A stretch of DNA of 64,000 nucleotides from an uncultured Candidatus Melainabacteria bacterium (GCA_947525005.1 CANNUY010000011.1:1-64000), one strand, 5' to 3'. Shown: positions 15,762 to 24,166, counted from the first letter of the stretch. Translations and numbers: made by a program. Notes: generated by a model not told the origin, from the sequence alone.

Positions 15762-16667
15762 ATGCTTAGTGTGTCAAAAAATATATTTTCCAATATTAAG
15801 AATTTAGGAATGGCGACAATGTTAGGGTTATCCTCTTGTACACATTCTCCCAAACCACCTGTTGTAAATATTCAAGATATTCCAAAAACAACGTCAACAA
15901 CAAAACTTCTCTCTATGCTAGAACGAGGAGATAGACACGCTGTAAAATTAGCAAATGTACCGAGTGACACTCGTGTTATTAGAGCTGATGAGATTTCTAA
16001 ATATATCCCTAACGGAAACACAGGAGAATTGTTTTATCAAGTTTATGTGGGAAAAGCCGATAAGGCAATTAGAAAAGCAAAAGGAATTAAAACAGATTTA
16101 GTAACTGTTGGACAAGGTGTAGCGCAAGAAGAAGCAATAACATTAGCTGGTGGATTAAAAGCTAAAGAACATGACTATATTCGTGCTAATTCTGTTGATA
16201 GCTTAATGAATCTTGCTATAAAAGATAAAGAAAATATTATTAAAAATGCAATAGGTGCTCCTGCGTACAAAAGATTAAAGCAAAATGAAAAAGATGCCGT
16301 TCTATCATATTTATACAATGTTGAACCAAGAATTCTAAAAAAATGTTCTTCTGGCAAATCCTTCTTTGAACACCTTAAAGATGGAGAAATGGGAAGAGTA
16401 CAAGCAAAATTCAACGTAAAAGCATCTTCCGATAAAGCTTCTGTTGGACTTGCGAAACGTAACCTTGTTCAAATGCTGATATTTGGTGACGGAAAAATTT
16501 ATGCCGACAAAAAAGCTGTTAGAAACTTTAGAAAACAAGTCGAAATTGTAAGAACTCACAAAAAAGGAGAAGAATTTCTTAATGAAGCACTTAAAATAGC
16601 TGAAGAATATGGGGTTAACAAAAATAATTTAGAACAAACAAGAACAAAAATTTTTTCTAAAAAATAA
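15762..16667 (+). CDS. Putative lipoprotein with a GH24 (phage lysozyme-like) domain
   Basis: Residues 1-26 form a lipoprotein signal ending in the lipobox LSSC (Cys26). Residues about 165-240 resemble the helical half of T4-type lysozymes: LKQNEKDAVLSYLYNVEPRIL, FFEHLKDGEMGRVQAKF, then SVGLAKRNLVQMLIFGDG, corresponding to the family's ..QFDAL.SF.YNVG and GL..RR..E..LF signatures. VTVGQG near residue 115 may equal the TIGYGHT segment. I cannot place the catalytic glutamate with confidence, so activity is open. A membrane-anchored murein hydrolase is the natural inference. Confidence 0.6.
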   Translation: MLSVSKNIFSNIKNLGMATMLGLSSCTHSPKPPVVNIQDIPKTTSTTKLLSMLERGDRHAVKLANVPSDTRVIRADEISKYIPNGNTGELFYQVYVGKADKAIRKAKGIKTDLVTVGQGVAQEEAITLAGGLKAKEHDYIRANSVDSLMNLAIKDKENIIKNAIGAPAYKRLKQNEKDAVLSYLYNVEPRILKKCSSGKSFFEHLKDGEMGRVQAKFNVKASSDKASVGLAKRNLVQMLIFGDGKIYADKKAVRNFRKQVEIVRTHKKGEEFLNEALKIAEEYGVNKNNLEQTRTKIFSKK

Positions 16668-16680
16668 TATCTTCTCTATT

Positions 16681-16710
16681 TTGTGATATATTTATAAAAA
16701 TTGATATACT
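16681..16710 (+). promoter_or_regulatory. Sigma-70-type promoter for ddh
   Basis: TTGTGA, an 18-nt spacer and TATACT, about 30 nt before the ATG. Confidence 0.5.
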
Positions 16711-16738
16711 AAAAATTTAAAAGAAAAGAGAGGCAAAT

Positions 16739-17716
16739 ATGAGATTAGGAATTTTAGGATATGGAAATCTTGGTAAAGGTGTTGAATTAGCCGTAAAACA
16801 AAATGATGATGTTGAATTGGTTGCAGTATTTACTAGACGTAATCCTGAAACATTAAAGATAAATTCAAACGCAAAAGTTGTCCACATCTCTGAGTTAGAA
16901 AATTATAAGTCAGAAATTGATGTATTAATTTTATGTGGTGGTAGTGCAACAGATTTACCTATCCAGACTCCAGAATGTGCAAAGATGTTTAATGTTGTTG
17001 ATAGCTTTGACACTCACGCAAAAATACCTGAACATTTTGCGAATGTTGATAAATCTGCAAAAAAGAGTGGTAAAATTGGTATTATCTCAGTAGGTTGGGA
17101 TCCAGGAATGTTCTCTCTAAACAGATTATATGCAAATTCAATTCTACCTGTTGGTTCTGATTATACCTTCTGGGGAAAAGGCGTGAGTCAAGGTCATTCA
17201 GACGCAATAAGAAGAATTGAAGGAGTAAAAGATGCAAAACAATACACAGTACCCGTTAAAAAAGCTCTTGACTCTGTAAAAAACTGCGAAAATCCTGTAC
17301 TTTCAACAAGCGATAAACATACAAGAGAATGTTTTGTTGTGCTTGAAGAAGGTGCTGATGCAGATAGAATTGAAAAAGAAATCAAAACTATGCCAAACTA
17401 TTTTGCAGACTATGAAACAACTGTTCACTTTATATCTGAAGAAGAATTAAAGAAAAATCACTCAAAAATCAATCACGGTGGATTTGTATTCAGAACAGGA
17501 AAAACAGGTATAAATGGAGAACACAACCACGTTATTGAATACAATTTGAAACTTGATTCAAATCCTGAATTTACATCATCTGTGCTTGTTGCATACGCAA
17601 GAGCTGCTTTTAAAATGAACAAAGAAGGTTTATCAGGTTGTAAAACTGTATTTGATGTTCCACCTGCTTATTTAAGTCCAAAATCTGCAGAAGAACTAAG
17701 AAAAACTATGTTATAA
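16739..17716 (+). CDS. ddh: meso-Diaminopimelate D-dehydrogenase
   Basis: Catalyses NADPH-dependent reductive amination of tetrahydrodipicolinate to meso-DAP in one step. The 325-residue protein has the N-terminal Rossmann motif GILGYGNLGKGV (4-15), the motif DSFDTHAKIPEH, ISVGWDPGMFSLNR and GKGVSQGHSDAIRRIEGV that are characteristic of DAP dehydrogenases. AGAGAGG precedes the start. A perfect 14-bp terminator follows, so it is monocistronic. DapF is also encoded in this window (39420), which is only needed for the LL-DAP routes. Confidence 0.93.
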   Translation: MRLGILGYGNLGKGVELAVKQNDDVELVAVFTRRNPETLKINSNAKVVHISELENYKSEIDVLILCGGSATDLPIQTPECAKMFNVVDSFDTHAKIPEHFANVDKSAKKSGKIGIISVGWDPGMFSLNRLYANSILPVGSDYTFWGKGVSQGHSDAIRRIEGVKDAKQYTVPVKKALDSVKNCENPVLSTSDKHTRECFVVLEEGADADRIEKEIKTMPNYFADYETTVHFISEEELKKNHSKINHGGFVFRTGKTGINGEHNHVIEYNLKLDSNPEFTSSVLVAYARAAFKMNKEGLSGCKTVFDVPPAYLSPKSAEELRKTML

Positions 17717-17740
17717 AAAAATTTAATAACTTTATTTCTT

Positions 17741-17774
17741 AAAGAGGCTAAACTTAACTAAGTTTAGCCTCTTT
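17741..17774. terminator. Bidirectional terminator between ddh and the acyltransferase gene
   Basis: Perfect 14-bp stem (AAAGAGGCTAAACT and its complement) with a 6-nt loop between convergent genes. Confidence 0.9.
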
Positions 17775-17798
17775 GATTTAATAAATCTCTAAACAAAT

Positions 17799-18869
17799 TT
17801 AATTCTTATCATTCAATAATTTTATTATTTTTGTGTGCAAATATTTTAAAAATTCACCTATATATGTTGTCATAATAATTCCTATAACAAAATAAAAATA
17901 AGTTGTTTTCAAAGGAAAGTAAAACCAATAAATATCTGCATTATTCTTAATTCCAAAATCAATGCCCTTTAAAGCTAAAAAAGAATATGTAATCGTATTA
18001 AAAACCAACAAATGATTAGCCATTATATGATAACTATTTTGTCCAATCTTATGAAGAAAAGTCCAGTCTTTTGTTTTATCAAACAAAATCTCAACAAGAA
18101 ATAATGTTATATAAATTCCTGTAAGACTTGTTAATATTGGAACAATAAAATTATTATACTGTCCCCAAACAAGTAAAAAATGAAGTCCTATACCATCTTG
18201 CGCTGTAAAATCTTGATTTGTTAGCCACAAAACTGACTGTAAAACAATAACCATTGAGAATATCTTTAGATTGAATATATCTATTTTGTTCTCAATTTTC
18301 TGTTTATAAAAATATCCTAATTCAACAAAAAATAATGCAAACATTGTTCTTAAAATCCATAATACGCTTAGATTTGAAGAATATTTTTGTAATTGAATCG
18401 CTAGAAGTGAAACGACAAAATAAGCCACAAGCCTAATCCATTGTGAACACTTTATATAATTAAAAGATTTATAAATTATTAAGGTAATAAACAAACACGG
18501 AACAAACCAAAGTGGAGAAATCAAATCAAGCTGATGCCCCGTCAAAAATGGAATTAAAAATTCATTTTTCAGAGTTATTGGCATACCCCAAAACTTGTGA
18601 ATAAATGGTGTTATTATTATAGTTAAAGCCAAATAAAACATTTCATAAAGAAAATATGGAACCATTAAACTTTTAAATCTTCGTTTGATGTATTCTATCA
18701 TACTATATTTTGAATTAAATAAAACTCCTGCTATAAAGAAAAATAAAATCACCTGAAACGAATATGGTGGAAACATAGGTATCAAAGAAAATTCTAAATG
18801 TCCTGATACCACAACAAGGATTGCGATTGCCTTAAATAAATTTATTTTGTTGTTTAAAAGTTTTTGCAT
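17799..18869 (-). CDS. Acyltransferase-3 family membrane O-acetyltransferase
   Basis: The 356-residue protein has about ten membrane helices. It opens with the acyltransferase-3 pattern KINLFKAIAILVVVSGHLEF, whose His is the conserved catalytic residue, followed by FFFIAGVLF and a basic loop IKRRFKSLMVPYFLYE. Relatives (OafA, WecH, fucose 4-O-acetylase) acetylate surface polysaccharides. There are no glycan genes next to it, so its target is unknown. Confidence 0.88.
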   Translation of the reverse strand: MQKLLNNKINLFKAIAILVVVSGHLEFSLIPMFPPYSFQVILFFFIAGVLFNSKYSMIEYIKRRFKSLMVPYFLYEMFYLALTIIITPFIHKFWGMPITLKNEFLIPFLTGHQLDLISPLWFVPCLFITLIIYKSFNYIKCSQWIRLVAYFVVSLLAIQLQKYSSNLSVLWILRTMFALFFVELGYFYKQKIENKIDIFNLKIFSMVIVLQSVLWLTNQDFTAQDGIGLHFLLVWGQYNNFIVPILTSLTGIYITLFLVEILFDKTKDWTFLHKIGQNSYHIMANHLLVFNTITYSFLALKGIDFGIKNNADIYWFYFPLKTTYFYFVIGIIMTTYIGEFLKYLHTKIIKLLNDKN

Positions 18870-18953
18870 AAATATATAACGCTCTTTGTGGAATTAATCC
18901 TAACATAAAAATAGGGTTTTAAAATATAGTTATTTTAAGATATAATTTATAAT

Positions 18954-19397
18954 ATGGAATTTAAAATTAGGAAATTTGAGATACAAGATAAAAAAGAAAT
19001 TCTTTCAATGATGGAAGAATTCTATAACTCTGACGCAGTTTCAACTAATGGAAGCAAAGAAATATTTGAAACCGATTTTAAAAAATGTTTGATAGATTTT
19101 CCATATTTAGATGGATACGTTTTTTGTAAAGATAATATAATATTAGGCTATTCAATGATTGCAAAAAGTTTTTCCACTGAATTTGGAAAACTTTGTTTGT
19201 GGGCAGAAGATTTATACGTAAAAAAAGAGTATAGAGGAAATGGTATTATTCCAAAATTTATAGATTATATTAAATCAATATACCCTGATTCTTTAATTAA
19301 ATTAGAAGTAGAATTAGAAAATTCTCATGCAGTACACGTATATAAAAAATGTGGATTTGATGAACTTCCATACAAAGAAATGAGTTTAATGAATTAA
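18954..19397 (+). CDS. GNAT-family N-acetyltransferase
   Basis: The 147-residue protein has motif A LYVKKEYRGNGIIPKFIDYI (acetyl-CoA binding loop RGNGI) and motif B NSHAVHVYKKCGFDE, in the right order for a GNAT domain. It is divergent from the acyltransferase gene and runs into the AlkA-like gene 18 nt later, possibly one transcript. Substrate unknown. Confidence 0.85.
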   Translation: MEFKIRKFEIQDKKEILSMMEEFYNSDAVSTNGSKEIFETDFKKCLIDFPYLDGYVFCKDNIILGYSMIAKSFSTEFGKLCLWAEDLYVKKEYRGNGIIPKFIDYIKSIYPDSLIKLEVELENSHAVHVYKKCGFDELPYKEMSLMN

Positions 19398-19415
19398 CAA
19401 TCAAATTAAAATAAT

Positions 19416-20054
19416 ATGTACTTTTATTATAACGAAAAAGAGATAGAATATTTAAAAAACAGATGTGACAAAATCGCTGACGTCATTGATAGAATTGGAA
19501 TTATCAAAAGGACTATCGACTCAGATTTATTTTCTGCAGTTATTCACCACATTATTGGCCAACAAATTTCAATGAAAGCACAAGAAACAATATGGAATAG
19601 ATTTAAAGACTATTTTAAAACTCTTAACGCTAAATCAATCGTAGAAACAAATCTTGAAAATTTACAAAAACTAGGAATTTCAACGAGAAAAGCAGAATAT
19701 ATTTATGATTTTGCAAAAAAGGTTTACTTTGGGGAATTAGATTTAAAAAGTCTAGAAAAAAAAGATGATAAAGAAGTCATAAAAGAACTTTCAAGCCTTA
19801 AAGGAATCGGAGTTTGGACAGCAGAAATGTTATTATTATTCTGTATGAATAGGAAAAATGTTTTCAGCTACGATGATTTAGGTATCCAGAGAGGATTAAG
19901 AATGATTTATCATCATAGAAAAATAACAAAGCCATTGTTTGAAAAATACAGAAAAAGATTTAGTCCATACTGTTCTATCGCAAGTCTGTATATTTGGGCA
20001 GTTTCAGGTGGTGCAATTAAAGAAATGAAGGATTACGCACCTAAGAAAAAATAA
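19416..20054 (+). CDS. DNA-3-methyladenine glycosylase II (AlkA-like, HhH-GPD)
   Basis: Base-excision enzyme removing alkylated bases. The protein (212 aa) lacks the N-terminal domain of E. coli AlkA but contains the full HhH-GPD core: IGQQISMKAQETIWNRF, the helix-hairpin-helix LKGIGVWTAEMLLLF and the catalytic Asp in FSYDDLGIQRGLR (about residue 153). No Cys cluster for an Fe-S centre is seen, matching the AlkA branch and not the EndoIII branch. Confidence 0.92.
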   Translation: MYFYYNEKEIEYLKNRCDKIADVIDRIGIIKRTIDSDLFSAVIHHIIGQQISMKAQETIWNRFKDYFKTLNAKSIVETNLENLQKLGISTRKAEYIYDFAKKVYFGELDLKSLEKKDDKEVIKELSSLKGIGVWTAEMLLLFCMNRKNVFSYDDLGIQRGLRMIYHHRKITKPLFEKYRKRFSPYCSIASLYIWAVSGGAIKEMKDYAPKKK

Positions 20055-20072
20055 TTTTTATATCAAGAAGTT

Positions 20073-20142
20073 GCGAAACGACTCGGGCGAAACGACTCGG
20101 GCGAAACGACTCGGGCGAAACGACTCGGGCGAAACGACTCGG
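20073..20142. repeat. Five exact copies of a 14-bp direct repeat
   Basis: GCGAAACGACTCGG is repeated head-to-tail five times without spacers. It begins 18 nt after the AlkA stop codon and ends in a palindrome that shares the GCGAAA word. It is strikingly GC-rich compared with its surroundings. Confidence 0.95.
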
Positions 20143-20175
20143 GCGAAAAACTTTGATATATCAAAGTTTTTCGCC
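20142..20175. terminator. Perfect 15-bp palindrome, probable terminator
   Basis: GGCGAAAAACTTTGA, a TATA loop and the exact complement. It lies between convergent genes and could terminate both. Confidence 0.7.
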
Positions 20176-20182
20176 TAATTTA

Positions 20183-20491
20183 CTAAATATAATTTCTCAT
20201 TACAGGAATCTTCATACAGTTGTTCAAAAACTCTATCGTATTAATTTTTTCATTATATAAATATTTTAAAAAATTCAAATATGACATATCTACGGAACTC
20301 ACAAGCACATTTATCTCAAATCCATCAGAACAAAATGGCTCATAATCGTAAGTGACATAACTATTATATTTGCTTTTCCACTCTTTTTTTTCAACACGAC
20401 AATTTGTTTCTTCTACTGTATCTTCAAACCAATCTATGATGTCTTTACCGACATTTTTAAATTCTATATACCTTTCTTGAAATTTTGCCAT
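20183..20491 (-). CDS. Hypothetical protein, 102 aa
   Basis: Family not recognised. The start MAKFQERYIEF is preferred because GGGAG lies 8 nt upstream. The protein is acidic and aromatic-rich (WFEDTVEETNC, YNSYVTYDYEPFC), soluble, and has three Cys without a motif spacing. Flanked by the palindrome at its 3' end. Confidence 0.6.
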   Translation of the reverse strand: MAKFQERYIEFKNVGKDIIDWFEDTVEETNCRVEKKEWKSKYNSYVTYDYEPFCSDGFEINVLVSSVDMSYLNFLKYLYNEKINTIEFLNNCMKIPVMRNYI

Positions 20492-20601
20492 AATAAAATC
20501 TCCCATATAAATAATTCTATATGGTTATCAAATTTGATAAATTCCCGTTTTGGATAATCTTAAATTGAAATCTAATCACAATTACCTAGTAATGTACAAC
20601 T

Positions 20602-20640
20602 AAGAAGTCGAGGTGCTTATTCTAAGCACCTCGACTTCTT
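20602..20640 (-). terminator. Terminator after the ferritin-rubrerythrin operon
   Basis: AAGAAGTCGAGGTGCTTA and its perfect complement around a 3-nt loop, downstream of the rubrerythrin stop codon. Confidence 0.85.
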
Positions 20641-20660
20641 TAAACTATTTCACTAGCTAA

Positions 20661-21200
20661 TTATGAAAAATATCTTTTCAACAATCCGTCAAAACCACAA
20701 CCGTGTCTTGCTTCATCTTTAGCCATTTCATGAACTGTATCGTGGATAGCATCATAACCAAGTTCTTTAGCTCTTTTAGCGATATCCAATTTACCAGCAC
20801 AAGCGCCGTGTTCAGCTTCTGCACGCATTTCTAAATTCTTCTTAGTAGAGTTTGTCACAACTTCACCCAACAACTCTGCAAATTTTGATGCGTGTTCTGC
20901 TTCTTCAAATGCATATCTTTTGAAAGCTTCTGCTACTTCAGGATAACCTTCTCTTTCAGCTACTCTTGACATAGCCAAATACATACCAACTTCTGTACAT
21001 TCGCCATTAAAGTTAGCTCTTAAGCCTTCCATAATCTCTTTATCTTCAACAACACCACAGCCTACTTCGTGTTGACAAGCATATACTTTTTTTTCACCAT
21101 CTATCTTTGTGAAAGTTTTTGCCTTACAAATAGGGCATTCTGCAGGTTGAGAATCTGCTTCTACTGTATAACCACAAGCTGTACATACAAATTTTGCCAT
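20661..21200 (-). CDS. Rubrerythrin (rubredoxin domain first)
   Basis: Reduces hydrogen peroxide in anaerobes. An N-terminal rubredoxin domain (CTAC at 6-9, CPIC at 22-25) precedes the four-helix diiron domain with GECTEVGMYLAMSRVAE, FEEAEHASKFAE and KDEARHGCGF motifs supplying the carboxylate and His ligands. The rubredoxin domain at the N-terminus is the 'reverse rubrerythrin' order, reversed from the classical enzyme. It lies 29 nt after the ferritin gene on the same strand, so the two are probably co-transcribed. Confidence 0.95.
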   Translation of the reverse strand: MAKFVCTACGYTVEADSQPAECPICKAKTFTKIDGEKKVYACQHEVGCGVVEDKEIMEGLRANFNGECTEVGMYLAMSRVAEREGYPEVAEAFKRYAFEEAEHASKFAELLGEVVTNSTKKNLEMRAEAEHGACAGKLDIAKRAKELGYDAIHDTVHEMAKDEARHGCGFDGLLKRYFS

Positions 21201-21229
21201 TTTTATTTTTCCTCTCTTTTTCTAATATA

Positions 21230-21739
21230 CTAACCAATCACAGGAGCGTTAAACACTCTTGTTGCCAAATCTTTATCCAACATCAACAATGCTTTTTTAT
21301 CATCACCAATCAATTTTAGTGTTGCTAAAACTCCACCAACACTTGATTCTTCTTCTACTTGTTCTTTCAAATACCAATCCAAGAATGAAAGAGCTGCTCT
21401 ATCCTTTACTTCATCAGCAACGTCCATTAATGCATTGATTCTTGAAGTAACAAATTCTTCGTGTTTCAACACTTGTTCAAAAATTTCTAATGGTGTTGAA
21501 CCTTCGATTTCAGGCTTATCAATAGAGTCTAAAACTATTTTACCACCTCGTTCTAAAACATAATCATACATACCCATTGCGTGTGCGTGTTCTTCTTGAA
21601 TTTGTACATCAAACCAATTTACAAATCCTTGCAAATTCATTTCTGCAAAGTATGATTTCATTCCTAAATATAAATATTCTGAAAATAATTCTTTATTAAT
21701 TTGGTCGTTAAATGCCTTTTCCATTTTTTCGTTTAACAT
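21230..21739 (-). CDS. ftnA: Ferritin (FtnA type)
   Basis: Iron-storage cage subunit. The 169 residues show the ferroxidase-centre pattern ELFSEYLYLGMKSYF, then QEEHAHAMGMYDYV (ExxH) and FLDWYLKEQVEEE. AAAGGGG lies upstream of the ATG. It is the first gene of a ferritin-rubrerythrin pair, linking iron sequestration with peroxide removal. A perfect 14-bp palindrome upstream (21807-21820) is a candidate operator. Confidence 0.95.
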   Translation of the reverse strand: MLNEKMEKAFNDQINKELFSEYLYLGMKSYFAEMNLQGFVNWFDVQIQEEHAHAMGMYDYVLERGGKIVLDSIDKPEIEGSTPLEIFEQVLKHEEFVTSRINALMDVADEVKDRAALSFLDWYLKEQVEEESSVGGVLATLKLIGDDKKALLMLDKDLATRVFNAPVIG

Positions 21740-21806
21740 AATAACATTCCCCTTTCTCTATTATTTTTAATACAATTAATTATAAAACCAAAATATTTTT
21801 TTTAAA

Positions 21807-21820
21807 GTTGTATATACAAC
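21807..21820. promoter_or_regulatory. Perfect 14-bp palindrome, candidate operator
   Basis: GTTGTATATACAAC lies in the 149-nt divergent spacer between ftnA and the symporter gene. A TATAAT for ftnA lies about 30 nt nearer its start. Position and symmetry fit a dimeric metal- or peroxide-sensing repressor, but it does not match the standard Fur or PerR boxes. Confidence 0.4.
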
Positions 21821-21888
21821 AAAACTCTTATATTCTTTTGTCGTTATAAAATTTGCATATCATATTCAATTATAATATTATATAAACT

Positions 21889-23343
21889 ATGAACATAGAT
21901 TATGCAATAGACACTCTGCTATCACCAATAGCCGATAAAGTTTCTGGAATAATATTTTCATCTATCACAATACACGGTGTAAAAGTTGAATTTATAACCG
22001 CTTTATTAATTTTTGCAGCAATCTATTTTACAATAAGAACAAAGTTCATCGGATTCTGGGGGTTCAAACACGCAATAAAACTAATCACAGAAAACTACGA
22101 ACACAAAAAAACAGGCTATGAACGAAAGAAAAAAGGAGAAGTGTCATCTTTTCAAGCTCTCAGCGCAACTATCTCAGCATCAGCAGGAATAGGTAATGTT
22201 GCAGGTTCAGCAGCAGCCGTATCAATCGGTGGAGCTGGTGTAATTTTTTGGATAATTATAGCAGGTCTACTTTCTATGGCTCTTAAATATTCAGAAGTTT
22301 TACTTGGCGTAAAATTCCGTCACGAAAACCCTGACGGCACAGTTTCAGGTGGACCAATGTATTATATTGAAAAAGGATTACAAGGTCCTATTATTAAAAA
22401 ATATGCACCTTTTCTTGCAAAACTATATGCAGTATGCTGTTTATTTGCTATGATTGGTGGCTGGAACTTGTTCCAAATAAATGCAATGACTTCTCAAATA
22501 ACAGAAGTTACAGGTGGGCAAAACAGTATATTCTATAACAACGGTTGGGCATTAGGTTTAATCGTTGCTATCATAACTTGGGTTACAATTATAGGTGGAA
22601 TAAAATCTATCGGGAAATTCACATCAAAAGTGACTCCTGTAATGTGTAGCCTATATATATTAAGTGCATTTTTAGTTTGTTTATTAAACATAAAACAAGT
22701 ACCTTCAACAATAAGCCTAATTATCCACGAAGCCTTTACACCTAGAGCTATGGAAGGTGGAGTTTTTGCGTGTTTATTATGGGGATTTAGACGTGCAATG
22801 TTTGCAAATGAAGCAGGCTTAGGAACTGCACCAATTGCGTTTTCTGCTGTTAATACAAACAAACCTGTTGCTCAAGCTTTTATATCAATGCTTCAACCTT
22901 TTGTTGATACGGTTATTGTAGGGTTTGCAACAACATTTGTTATAGTTATATCAAAACAATACCTTTTGACAAACGGACTTGCAGGGATTGAATTAACATC
23001 AAAAGCCTTTGGCACAATCTGTCCACAATTTCCTATTCTTTTAACAATTATGGTTTCTTGCTTTGTGTTGTCTACTATGCTCTGTGGTTCTTATTATGGA
23101 GTAAAAGCGTGGACTTACCTTTTTGGTAACGGCAAAAATCGTGTAAGAATTTTTCAAATTATTTACTGCTTATGTATTGTTGCAGGGTCTGCTATGAATT
23201 TTGAAAGCATAATTAATTTATCTGATGGAGTTACTTTATTCCTTGCTGTACCAAACCTTATTGCAGTATTTTATCTTTCTAATGTTGTTATCAAAGAAAC
23301 AAAAAGATATTGTAAAAAATATAATATTGGGTTGTTTAAGTAA
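21889..23343 (+). CDS. Sodium:alanine symporter (AGCS family)
   Basis: The 484-residue membrane protein has the AGCS motifs SSFQALSATISASAGIGNVAGSA-like (substrate/Na site), GGPMYYIEKGL and GFRRAMFANEAGLGTAPIAF, with about eleven hydrophobic segments. Members import alanine, glycine or serine with sodium. It is divergent from ftnA. No clear Shine-Dalgarno is seen. Confidence 0.93.
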   Translation: MNIDYAIDTLLSPIADKVSGIIFSSITIHGVKVEFITALLIFAAIYFTIRTKFIGFWGFKHAIKLITENYEHKKTGYERKKKGEVSSFQALSATISASAGIGNVAGSAAAVSIGGAGVIFWIIIAGLLSMALKYSEVLLGVKFRHENPDGTVSGGPMYYIEKGLQGPIIKKYAPFLAKLYAVCCLFAMIGGWNLFQINAMTSQITEVTGGQNSIFYNNGWALGLIVAIITWVTIIGGIKSIGKFTSKVTPVMCSLYILSAFLVCLLNIKQVPSTISLIIHEAFTPRAMEGGVFACLLWGFRRAMFANEAGLGTAPIAFSAVNTNKPVAQAFISMLQPFVDTVIVGFATTFVIVISKQYLLTNGLAGIELTSKAFGTICPQFPILLTIMVSCFVLSTMLCGSYYGVKAWTYLFGNGKNRVRIFQIIYCLCIVAGSAMNFESIINLSDGVTLFLAVPNLIAVFYLSNVVIKETKRYCKKYNIGLFK

Positions 23344-23367
23344 TTTTTTAATTCTTGTATGTTTATA

Positions 23368-23440
23368 GGGATCCTGAATCAAGTTCAGGATGACGCAATA
23401 CTAAGTATATAGCGTCATTCCGAATTTATTTCGGAATCCC
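23368..23440. repeat. Cloverleaf-shaped dispersed repeat element
   Basis: Nested perfect inverted repeats: outer GGGAT/ATCCC; arm CCTGAA-TCAAG-TTCAGG; central ATGACGC (23390-23396)/GCGTCAT (23412-23418); arm TCCGAA-TTTAT-TTCGGA. The whole 73 nt would fold into a three-armed structure as DNA cruciform or RNA. A degenerate copy of its middle part is at 38101-38136. It resembles REP/MITE-type intergenic repeats. Confidence 0.8.
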
Positions 23441-23476
23441 TGCGAACATATAATGTCTAAAAGTGTAACAACGTAT

Positions 23477-23800
23477 CTAATAACTTTCAATCGTCATTTC
23501 AGGTTTCTTTTCTTTCACAAAAACCTTTTTTACAAACAACAAAAATGAATTTTCGTTTTTAGGTTCTTCAAAAATACTTGTTTGAGGTAAATCATTAGTG
23601 CTTTTTGAAACTTTTTCTATAATAATTGTCCTTGAATCTTTTTGACAATCAGGGTGAAACTTTATATAAACATTCTGCATAAAGATTTTGAATTTTGCAG
23701 AACACTCTTTAGGACAACAAAACCCCAACACTAACCCAATCATTAGCGAAATTACAAAAATATATAAAATATCGTTTTTTAATATATCGGTAACCTTCAT
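23477..23800 (-). CDS. Hypothetical single-pass membrane protein, 107 aa
   Basis: One transmembrane helix near the N-terminus (ILYIFVISLMIGLVLGF, about 11-27) is followed by a CCPKEC motif and a Lys-rich soluble tail. No known domain. It is the second of two small minus-strand genes upstream of smc. Confidence 0.5.
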   Translation of the reverse strand: MKVTDILKNDILYIFVISLMIGLVLGFCCPKECSAKFKIFMQNVYIKFHPDCQKDSRTIIIEKVSKSTNDLPQTSIFEEPKNENSFLLFVKKVFVKEKKPEMTIESY

Positions 23801-23860
23801 ACCAATATTATAACATACCTAAAGACCAATAATTTACAAAATAACCATTAACAATATCAA

Positions 23861-24166
23861 TTACGCAACGTAATTGTGTGACTTATTCCTATGTGGCGCA
23901 AGGCTTTCTATATGAAACAAAGTAGAAACAATCGCTAAAGCAGAAGAAATCATGTGTGGAACTTTAGCGTGAGCAATTCCCGTAACAGCAGATAACCCGA
24001 CAAAAGTAAGTGCCAACCCACCACTAAATCCTGTTCGATTAAATCGTGGTTTTTGAACAGGTGGTTCAGGTGGTCTTTCTTCCCTATCAGCCTTACCATA
24101 GAACACTGTAGGCACAAGTGGTGACCTTAATACTCTCGGAAACCTTTGGATTGCAGAAATAAACAT
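23861..24166 (-). CDS. Hypothetical small membrane protein, 101 aa
   Basis: The start MFISAIQRFPRVL is supported by GGAGG 5 nt upstream. The N-terminal half is Arg/Pro-rich with TVFYGKADREERPPEPP, and two hydrophobic helices follow (GLALTFVGLSAVTGIAHA; ISSALAIVSTLFHIES). The FYGKA segment is loosely similar to the F/Y-K-G motif of other orphan proteins here. Function unknown. Confidence 0.6.
   Translation of the reverse strand: MFISAIQRFPRVLRSPLVPTVFYGKADREERPPEPPVQKPRFNRTGFSGGLALTFVGLSAVTGIAHAKVPHMISSALAIVSTLFHIESLAPHRNKSHNYVA

Noticed and set aside
20073..20142. Possible CRISPR-like array
   Set aside because: Units are directly adjacent 14-mers with no spacers, and no cas genes are in the window.
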